Shown: positions 46,365-52,499 of the stretch, in pieces
How the letters are laid out: each line of letters begins with the position of its first letter
Position numbering within the stretch: position 1 is the first letter of the stretch
From: Actinomycetota bacterium
Lineage (GTDB): Bacteria; Actinomycetota; Actinomycetes; Actinomycetales; Dermatophilaceae
Assembly: GCA_020160805.1 (NCBI GenBank)
Contig: JAIUPO010000026.1
Location: forward strand, 1-52,499
DNA length: 52,499 nt
Reading direction: 5' to 3'
The notes under the pieces: model-generated
Database searches by the model: none
What the model was told of the DNA's origin: nothing
The model's input: only the letters and a program-made list of their open reading frames with translations
Translations under genes and position numbers: made by a program

Positions 46365-49300
46365 ATGGCGATGAACAACCGAGATCGAGTGGGCAAAGCG
46401 TTCGACCTGCTCTCCGAGGGGCTGCTCGACGAGGTCGATGAGGTCATGACGCGCGCCTACAAGACCCCTGACTGGCCCGCCGCGTGGGCGAAGGAAGACG
46501 CCCAGCGCCGGGGCGGCCCACTGCGCACGTTGACGAAGCACGACGTGCAGGTGCAGCTTCGCGCCATCACGGAGCAGGGCTACCACTTCAAGGATGTGCT
46601 CTCTCGTGCACAGCAGGGCTTCGCTTCCGAGTTGCGGGAGACCCGGAACCTGTGGGCTCACAACGAGCCCTTCAGCTCGGATGATGCCGCCCGCGCGCTG
46701 GACACGATCGAGCGGCTGCTCCACGCCGTCGGCGCGGTCGATTCCGCTGAGGACGTGCGAAAGTTGCGCGTCGATCTGCAGCGCACGGTGTTCGAGGATC
46801 AGACCCGCAAGCAGGTCAAGCGCACCAGAGTGTCGCTCGATCCGGGTTCCGGGCTGCGGCCGTGGCGCGAGGTGATCCGTCCTCACGATGACGTGGCCCG
46901 TGGTGCGTTCACTGCCTCGGAGTTCGCGGCCGACCTGCACCTGGTCCACGCCGGGCAGGCGACCAGCCCGGAGTATGGCGACCCGGTCGAGTTCTTCACC
47001 CGCACCTACCTCACCGAGGGTCTGCGTGATCTGCTGTCGCGTGCTCTGCGGCGGGTGAATGGTGAGGCTGGGGCGAGCCCGGTGGTGAACCTTCAGACCA
47101 ACTTCGGGGGCGGCAAGACCCACTCGATGCTGGCGCTGTATCACCTGTTCAGCGGCACCCCGGCGAAGGACTTCCCGCAGGAGCTCCAAGAACTGATTGC
47201 CGCGAACGGCAACCCCGACCTTGGCGCGCTCGACGTCAAGCGGGTCGCGCTGGTCGGCACGTATCTGAAGGCCGGCTCTCCGATCATCAAGGACGACGGC
47301 ACCGAGGTCCGGACGCTGTGGGGCGAACTCGCCTGGCAGTTGGGTGGCCGCGAGGCCTACGACCTGATCGCCGAGGACGACCGAGCCGGTACCAATCCCG
47401 GCGAGGCGCTGCGCACCCTGATCGTGCGGTACTCGCCGTCGCTGATCCTGATCGACGAATGGGTCGCCTACGCCCGTCAGCTCGTCACTGACAAGGAACT
47501 CCCGTCGGGGTCCTTCGAGACCCAGTTCACTTTCGCCCAGTCCCTGACCGAGATCGTCCGCTCGGTGCCGGGTGTGATGCTCGTGGTGTCGATCCCGGCA
47601 TCCGATACGGGCACCGAGGGCCGCGGGAGTGACATCGAGATCGGTGGCGCGAACGGCCAGCTCGCGCTGGAGCGGCTTCAGAACGTGATTCGTCGTGTCG
47701 CGGACCAGTGGCGTCCGTCGAGCAAGGACGAGTCGTTCGAGATTGTGCGTCGTCGCCTGTTCCAGGCGCCGAACGCCGAGGGGCTCACCACCATCTCTGC
47801 TGTGGCGCGCAGCTTCGCGAACCTGTACCGGAACAACACCGCGCTGTTCCCGCGTGACGCGGCGTCGCCGAACGATGACTACGAGAAGCGCATCCGCGCC
47901 TCTTACCCGCTGCATCCAGAGCTGCTCGATCGGTTGTATGAGGACTGGTCGACGTTGGAGCGGTTCCAACGCACCCGCGGCGTACTGAAGCTGGTCTCGT
48001 CGATCGTGCACGAGTTGTGGGCCTCCAACGACACCTCGCCGCTGATCCTGCCCGGGAACGTGCCGCTGGATGCGACGACTGTGAACACGGACCTGACTCA
48101 GTACCTCGAAGATCAGTGGAAGCCGATTATCGACTCCGACATCGACGGCACCGGATCGACCGCACAGCAGATCGACCTCGACCGCCCGAACCTGGGCCAG
48201 CGGTTTGTCACGCAGCGCATCGCGCGCTCGATCTTCATGGGCGCTGCCCCCAGGATCAAGAGCAGTCGCAAGGGGCTCGACAAGCAGTACCTCTGGCTCG
48301 GCACCGCGATCCCAGGCGACACACTCGGGAACTTCGGCAGCGCCGTCGAGCTGCTCGCGCAGCGCTCGACGTACTTCTACGAAGAACAGGGCCACTACTG
48401 GTTCGACACCCAGCCCTCCGTGACGAAGACCGCGAACGACTACGCCGAGCGGCTCCGCGAGGATGTCGAGACGGTGTGGAACGAGATCAGCCGTCGCCTC
48501 CAAGGAGAAGAGAAGGCGCGGGGCGTGTTCGACCGCGTGCACATTGCCCCGTCGTCCTCGGCGGACATTCCCGATCTTGAGGACACGCGCCTGGTGATCG
48601 CGCATCCGCGGCATGCCCGCCGCAAGCAGGACGGGGCCGACTCGGCGGCGCACGCCTGGGTCCGCGACGCTATCGAGAGCAAGGGAGCGAGCCAGCGCAT
48701 CCACCGCAACACGCTGATCTTCCTGCTCGCAGACAAGAGCGAACTGGAAAGCCTCGAAGCCGCGACCCGCAGCTACCTCGGCTGGAAGCGTGTGCAGGCC
48801 ACCGGCGACAGCCTCAACCTCTCGGCACAGCAGCGCAAGCAGACCGACGATTGGGTGGGACGCCTCGACCAGACCGTCTCAGACCGAATCCGCGACACCT
48901 TCGTCTGGGCCGTCTACCCCGAACAGTTCGACCCAACCAAGCCGTTCGAGCTGATCGCCGACCGTGTGCCCGACTCCGGCGGTCGATCGCTTGCGGAGCG
49001 GGTCGGAACCAAACTGGGACGTGAAGACCAACTCGTCACCGACTTCGGCGCGCCGATCCTCGGCGCCACCCTGCACAACGAACTCGGTGCGCTCTGGCGC
49101 GACGCAGGCGAGATCAGTGTTGGTGAGCTGTGGGGGTACTTCACCCGCTACACGTACCTGCCCCGTCTCGTCCGACGCGAGGTGCTCGACGGTGCGATCC
49201 AGCAGGCGCTGACCACCGTCCTCGTCGACAGCGAACGTTTCGGCATCGCGGCAGGCAAGGACCCCGACACCGGCCGCTACCGCGGGCTCGTGGTGCCGCC

Positions 49301-49763
49301 CGACCCGAACGCAAGCATTCAGGTCACGAACAGCACCTTGCTCATCGACGCCGACAAAGCGCAGGAGCAGGTCGATTCTGACCGGGCAGCAGCCAGAGAA
49401 GCCGCAGCTCGGCAGACAGAAGACGGTGCCGAGGGTGTCGGCCCGGTGGACTTCGCATGGACAGGAGCCCATCAGCCCGCGTCCGACAGCGACGCGCTGT
49501 CTCCTGCCGAGTCTGCGCTCGAAGCAGCGCTGGCGCGATTCTTCGGCTCGGTCAAGATCGACCCCGACCGCTACTCCCGCGACATCGGCAACGTTACCCG
49601 CGAAGTCATCGACCGACTCTCCGGAGCCGGTGCTCGTTTGGAGATCACCATCGATATCCAGGCCACCAAACCCGAAGGCTTCGACGAGGCAGAGGTCCGC
49701 ACCATCAGCGAGAACGCCCGCGTTCTCAAGTTCGACCCGAGTTCGGGCTTCGAGAAGAGCTGA
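46365..49763 (+). CDS. HEPN-DUF499 large ATPase
   Basis: 1132 residues; ATG with AGGAGAC upstream. An N-terminal Swt1-like HEPN domain has the R-x4-H motif RNLWAH (Arg94-His99). The DUF499 P-loop ATPase core follows: Walker A NFGGGKTHS (Lys251), Walker B LILIDEW (Asp364-Glu365), and the VVSIPASD sensor block. DUF499 (COG1483) ATPases are recurrent partners of adenine methyltransferases in predicted anti-phage operons and resemble the large PglY/BrxC ATPases of BREX in role. The C-terminal 150 residues end in IDIQATKPEGFDEAEVRTIS. Likely the central ATP-driven sensor or assembly platform. GC is high (40 of 60 bases at 47041-47100). Confidence 0.88.
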   Translation: MAMNNRDRVGKAFDLLSEGLLDEVDEVMTRAYKTPDWPAAWAKEDAQRRGGPLRTLTKHDVQVQLRAITEQGYHFKDVLSRAQQGFASELRETRNLWAHNEPFSSDDAARALDTIERLLHAVGAVDSAEDVRKLRVDLQRTVFEDQTRKQVKRTRVSLDPGSGLRPWREVIRPHDDVARGAFTASEFAADLHLVHAGQATSPEYGDPVEFFTRTYLTEGLRDLLSRALRRVNGEAGASPVVNLQTNFGGGKTHSMLALYHLFSGTPAKDFPQELQELIAANGNPDLGALDVKRVALVGTYLKAGSPIIKDDGTEVRTLWGELAWQLGGREAYDLIAEDDRAGTNPGEALRTLIVRYSPSLILIDEWVAYARQLVTDKELPSGSFETQFTFAQSLTEIVRSVPGVMLVVSIPASDTGTEGRGSDIEIGGANGQLALERLQNVIRRVADQWRPSSKDESFEIVRRRLFQAPNAEGLTTISAVARSFANLYRNNTALFPRDAASPNDDYEKRIRASYPLHPELLDRLYEDWSTLERFQRTRGVLKLVSSIVHELWASNDTSPLILPGNVPLDATTVNTDLTQYLEDQWKPIIDSDIDGTGSTAQQIDLDRPNLGQRFVTQRIARSIFMGAAPRIKSSRKGLDKQYLWLGTAIPGDTLGNFGSAVELLAQRSTYFYEEQGHYWFDTQPSVTKTANDYAERLREDVETVWNEISRRLQGEEKARGVFDRVHIAPSSSADIPDLEDTRLVIAHPRHARRKQDGADSAAHAWVRDAIESKGASQRIHRNTLIFLLADKSELESLEAATRSYLGWKRVQATGDSLNLSAQQRKQTDDWVGRLDQTVSDRIRDTFVWAVYPEQFDPTKPFELIADRVPDSGGRSLAERVGTKLGREDQLVTDFGAPILGATLHNELGALWRDAGEISVGELWGYFTRYTYLPRLVRREVLDGAIQQALTTVLVDSERFGIAAGKDPDTGRYRGLVVPPDPNASIQVTNSTLLIDADKAQEQVDSDRAAAREAAARQTEDGAEGVGPVDFAWTGAHQPASDSDALSPAESALEAALARFFGSVKIDPDRYSRDIGNVTREVIDRLSGAGARLEITIDIQATKPEGFDEAEVRTISENARVLKFDPSSGFEKS

Positions 49764-49771
49764 GGTAGGCG

Positions 49772-51160
49772 GTGGCTCGATTCGGAAATGATCAGGCGAA
49801 TATCGGTCACCTCGACGTTCGCACCGCGAATGGAGATGGTCGGGTTGAGGCCTACTTCGTTCCGACCGAGCTACCGCATGAAGAGTCCTCGGCGTACCGG
49901 CGTCTGGCTGATGGCGTGAAGCTCGTTGAGTTCGACGCTGGGGCGGGAATCCTGAAGATTCACCCCATCAACACACTCTCAAACCACAGCGACTACCTCG
50001 GTCCGAAGTACGAGCAGGTACAGACGCTCTCCCTGGAAACGTCGTTGCTGGATGAGTACTACGACGGCTCTGACTTCGAGTCAATCTTTGAGACGCTACC
50101 GTCCGGATTCGTCAAGGACTTCGCCTACGGCCTCGGGTTGCTTAAGGATTGCAACCGGCTGATTCGGTTGATCGAGGCCAACACTCCCTGCACAGAAATC
50201 ATCTTCACCGCCGGCAACAGCGCTGCCATCGACGGGGCAAAGTTCCACCTCGGCCTATCGCGTTTCGCTGCGATCTGGGCAGAGATCGGTCGAATCAACG
50301 ACCGGGGAAATCGTGCGGCGGGTCGAGTCAAGGACGTCTTCGTACACAACAACCTCGCTGCGGTTCTTGGACTCGCCAGCGCAGACTTCTCGCTTGGGAG
50401 ACACCCGGACTCGCGCCTGATCGCGAAGGCCGCCAACGGGATCGAGGAACTCAGTAGCGTTGAACGTGATGCTTTGGTCGAAGCGGTTGCGTTCGAATCG
50501 GCAGCGATAGCAGCGGGATCACCACAGAAGTTTCAGCAACTCAAGCGAGACATCGAGCTCGTCAGCCTTGACCGCCTCATCGAGACGTACGCAGAGGCCT
50601 TGGAACAGGGCAAGGCCGAGCCGTACTGGCAGGCTTTTTTCGACGACAACGCCTTCGCGCTGCAACAGGTCTTCGGAGCCCCGATGGTCAGTGTGCGCTC
50701 CGGAGCGACGGTAGGCGGTCGCGGCTTGTCGGGAAGCGGCGACAAGATTGCGGACTACTTGTTCAAGAACTCGCTCACGAACAACGTCGCTCTGGTGGAG
50801 ATCAAGAAGCCAACCACGCAGCTGCTGGAGCCCCGTGAGTACCGTCAGGGTGTGTTCGGTCCGTCAAAGGAACTCAATGGTGCGGTCTCCCAGGTGCTCG
50901 ATCAGGCGTACAGCCTGACGAAGAACCTCACCGGGCTGAAGGAGAGCTCGCGTCAGTGGGACTTGGAGTCCTACGCAATCTCCTGCTTCGTGGTCGCCGG
51001 ACGCACACCCTCTGCCAGCGATCCATCAAGACAAAAGTCGTTCGAGCTGTATCGCGCGAACTCCCGCAGCGTGACCATCGTGACCTACGACGAGATTCTT
51101 GAGCGACTGAGACTCCTCCGTGACTTCCTCACACCGGCCCCCGAGGCCGAGGCGGTCTGA
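49772..51160 (+). CDS. Shedu-like DUF4263 nuclease
   Basis: 462 residues from a GTG 8 nt after the ATPase stop, with GAGG upstream. A long N-terminal region is followed by the C-terminal DUF4263 domain (about 290-455): FGAPMVSVRSGATVGGRGLSG, Asp328 in KIADYLF, catalytic Glu343-Ile-Lys345 in VALVEIKKP, GAVSQVLDQ and CFVVAGRTP. This is the SduA nuclease fold; stand-alone Shedu is a one-gene anti-phage system. Here it is cotranscribed with a methyltransferase/ATPase set. Base composition looks slightly lower in GC than the ATPase gene. Confidence 0.88.
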   Translation: MARFGNDQANIGHLDVRTANGDGRVEAYFVPTELPHEESSAYRRLADGVKLVEFDAGAGILKIHPINTLSNHSDYLGPKYEQVQTLSLETSLLDEYYDGSDFESIFETLPSGFVKDFAYGLGLLKDCNRLIRLIEANTPCTEIIFTAGNSAAIDGAKFHLGLSRFAAIWAEIGRINDRGNRAAGRVKDVFVHNNLAAVLGLASADFSLGRHPDSRLIAKAANGIEELSSVERDALVEAVAFESAAIAAGSPQKFQQLKRDIELVSLDRLIETYAEALEQGKAEPYWQAFFDDNAFALQQVFGAPMVSVRSGATVGGRGLSGSGDKIADYLFKNSLTNNVALVEIKKPTTQLLEPREYRQGVFGPSKELNGAVSQVLDQAYSLTKNLTGLKESSRQWDLESYAISCFVVAGRTPSASDPSRQKSFELYRANSRSVTIVTYDEILERLRLLRDFLTPAPEAEAV

Positions 51161-51165
51161 TCGAG

Positions 51166-52230
51166 ATGGCACGTCCACCCGCGTGGAGGCACACGCTCGA
51201 CGAGGCTCGGCGACAGGCCCTCGTCGCGATCGACTTCTACAACCGACCTGGCGATCGGCGGAGCTTCAGCGACTTCATCGTCCACATCCACCTCGCCTGG
51301 CAGAACCTGCTTCACGCCGACCGAATGCGCCGCAAGGCGGAAATCTTCTACCGCGAGTCGGGCGGCCGACGCCTCTTCAGGAGGAACCCGGACGGCTCCA
51401 AGAAGACCTGGGACCTGAGCCAGTGCCTGAAGCACGAGTTCCACGACAACGACCCGGTCAGAGCGAACATCGAGTTCTTCGTCGGGCTTCGGAACCACGT
51501 GGAGCACCGCTTCCAAGACTCAGTCCTGGTAGCAACAGCCGCAGAGGCTCATGCCTGCATCATCAACTTCGAAGCAGAACTGGTCCGGAGGTTCGGCACA
51601 AACGAGACATTGGGTTCGGAGCTGAAGTTTCCGGTCTTCGTGCAGTCGCTGAGTCCGACAAGATACGAGGAACAACGCAATCTCCGCCGAGGTCTGCCGA
51701 CTTCCGTCTCCACGTTCATCACTGAGTTCCAGGGCCGCCTACCGGATACCGTGCGAAGCGATGAGCGCTACGCCTACCGGCTCTTGTTGCTTCCCATGAA
51801 GGGTCCCAAGACGGAAGCAGACCTCGCGCTGAACTTCGTACGGCAGGACGAACTCAGCGAAGAGGAGCTTCAGGCTCTTCTCGGCCAGGAAGGTAGCGTC
51901 ATCGTCGCGGAGAAGTACCGTGAGGCGATCCATGGTGATGAGATGCTACCCAAGGCGGCTGCCGCCGCAGTCGAGGCGCGCCTCGCCTTCAAGTTCAGCG
52001 TCAACGACTTCACGCGTATCCGCAAGGAGTGGCAGATCGGGCCAGCCAAGAGCGGCGACAAGGAGCAGTTGCCCAAGTCCGACGGATACTGCCTCTACTC
52101 GCCAGCCTTCAAGCAGTTCGTCTACCGGCCCAAGCTTGTGGAGCGAATGGCCGAGGCCGTTGACACGGCAGAAAAGTACCAGGCGCTACTCAAGCACGCG
52201 CCCGCTCCGAAGAGCAAAACCGACTCGTGA
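51166..52230 (+). CDS. DUF3644 HEPN-like protein
   Basis: 354 residues, 5 nt after the Shedu gene, last gene of the operon. N-terminal DUF3644 pattern DEARRQALVAIDFYNRPGDRRSF, FIVHIHLAWQNLLHA and a HEPN RNase motif, Arg109-Asn-x3-His114 (GLRNHVEH). A C-terminal part (about 200-340) includes SVNDFTRIRKEWQI and a DGYCLYSPAFKQFVYRPKLV segment. HEPN proteins usually cut RNA, so a cell-suicide or translation-arrest arm is possible. No antitoxin-like gene follows within the window. Confidence 0.85.
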   Translation: MARPPAWRHTLDEARRQALVAIDFYNRPGDRRSFSDFIVHIHLAWQNLLHADRMRRKAEIFYRESGGRRLFRRNPDGSKKTWDLSQCLKHEFHDNDPVRANIEFFVGLRNHVEHRFQDSVLVATAAEAHACIINFEAELVRRFGTNETLGSELKFPVFVQSLSPTRYEEQRNLRRGLPTSVSTFITEFQGRLPDTVRSDERYAYRLLLLPMKGPKTEADLALNFVRQDELSEEELQALLGQEGSVIVAEKYREAIHGDEMLPKAAAAAVEARLAFKFSVNDFTRIRKEWQIGPAKSGDKEQLPKSDGYCLYSPAFKQFVYRPKLVERMAEAVDTAEKYQALLKHAPAPKSKTDS

Positions 52231-52356
52231 AGGCACGAGCAAGGGTCCGAGCGCGCGCACCGCTTGGATAGGGAGAACGCCGTTTCCGAGTGCGGTGATC
52301 TGCTGGTTGGGCGTCAGCTCGCCAGTGTCGGTGACCCATCCGGTCGGCAGGCCCAT
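52186..52356 (-). pseudogene. Remnant of a C5-cytosine DNA methyltransferase (C-terminus)
   Basis: Minus-strand reading RALMGLPTGWV, then LTPNQQITALGNGVLPIQAV and RALGPLL is the C-terminal end (motifs IX-X, ALGNGV-P-QA) of a Dcm-type methyltransferase. A stop lies 11 codons upstream of MGLP, and the 3' end runs into the tail of the DUF3644 gene, so only about 40 to 50 residues survive. It suggests that a restriction-modification gene once stood at this border. Confidence 0.6.
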
Positions 52357-52499
52357 GAGGGCTCTTCGCCGGTGAGTGTGGGGTCATATGGTTAGGCCGC
52401 CTCCGATGAGGAGCATCCGCAGGCGGAAGGTGTCAAGTCGTTTGAGACATCTGTGGTCAGGCGCTTTGTATGAGGGCCTCCTGTGAGGGCTGGTTGATC

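Noticed and set aside
46350-48704. 784-codon open frame antisense to the DUF499 ATPase gene
   Set aside because: Composition artefact of a high-GC gene; the sense strand has clear Walker and HEPN motifs and the antisense product has none.
38494-52230. Calling the operon BREX or DISARM
   Set aside because: No PglZ phosphatase, BrxL protease, BrxA or DrmA/DrmB/DrmC is present, so only analogy is justified.
35102-52499. Search for attR (a second copy of the tRNA-Ala 3' end)
   Set aside because: I did not find a repeat of the T-arm and acceptor sequence in the island; the right boundary is probably outside the window.
52457-52499. Short minus-strand frame at the right edge (INQPSQEALIQSA, stop), perhaps the end of a transposase
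   Set aside because: Only 13 codons are visible; insertion-sequence identity cannot be supported.

Overview
The window is about 52.5 kb of high-GC DNA from an actinobacterium. Evidence: an RpfB-type resuscitation factor with DUF348, G5 and Rpf domains; actinobacterial-style sdhCAB; a Pmt mannosyltransferase; frequent GTG starts. The core gene order (pmt, rsmI, metG, tatD, rpfB, rsmA, ispE, then rplY, prs, glmU, tRNA-Gln and a TetR gene) matches, with insertions and rearrangement, the neighbourhood I recall from Mycobacterium tuberculosis around Rv1002c-Rv1019. I would guess Micrococcales (Dermatophilaceae/Intrasporangiaceae-like), with low confidence on family.

Bases 1 to about 35,030 are chromosomal core. 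From the left: a polyprenyl-phosphate sugar transferase; rplY, then prs and glmU as an overlapping pair; a tRNA-Gln-like gene; a TetR regulator; divergent tam/marR with a candidate operator between them; a translation/isoprenoid/cell-wall block on the minus strand (metG-tatD-rpfB-rsmA-ispE-ABC-F); small membrane and secreted proteins; sdhCAB; a four-gene block (spermidine-synthase-like methyltransferase, rsmI, DUF6297 membrane protein, ABC ATPase) bounded by a 70-bp inverted repeat; pmt; a large RecB/RNase H/SF1 helicase fusion; a secreted cyclophilin; and an AI-2E family exporter. Many core intergenic gaps hold long, nearly perfect palindromes without U tracts, probably terminators. The core is also strongly enriched, in all frames and in intergenic DNA, for GTATGCC (mostly GTATGCCG): about 40 copies by eye in 35 kb.

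Bases 35,029-52,499 are an integrated, rearranged island entered at a tRNA-Ala(CGC) gene. The first 3.3 kb are scar: a serine recombinase lacking its catalytic N-terminus and reading through the tRNA antisense, a small DUF1036-like operon, an in-frame chimera of a conjugation coupling protein and a sugar-transporter tail, a frameshifted upstream coupling-protein piece, and the tail of an alpha/beta hydrolase. The motif common in the core is almost absent here, Tyr-Ala is written TAC GCC rather than TAT GCC, and GC is lower in places.

The rest, 38,494-52,230, is a compact same-strand cluster of seven genes that I read as a composite anti-phage system: excisionase-type HTH regulator, SNF2 helicase with a C-terminal DUF3883 nuclease-like domain, DUF1156 adenine methyltransferase, DUF1016/YhcG PD-(D/E)XK nuclease, HEPN-DUF499 ATPase, Shedu-like DUF4263 nuclease, and a DUF3644 HEPN protein. 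It has the helicase/methyltransferase/large-ATPase logic of BREX and DISARM but lacks PglZ, BrxL, DrmA and DrmB, and it carries three nuclease-like and two HEPN active sites. The right edge holds a remnant of a C5 cytosine methyltransferase. No right attachment site is visible, so the island continues past the window. No CRISPR array or rRNA gene was seen.
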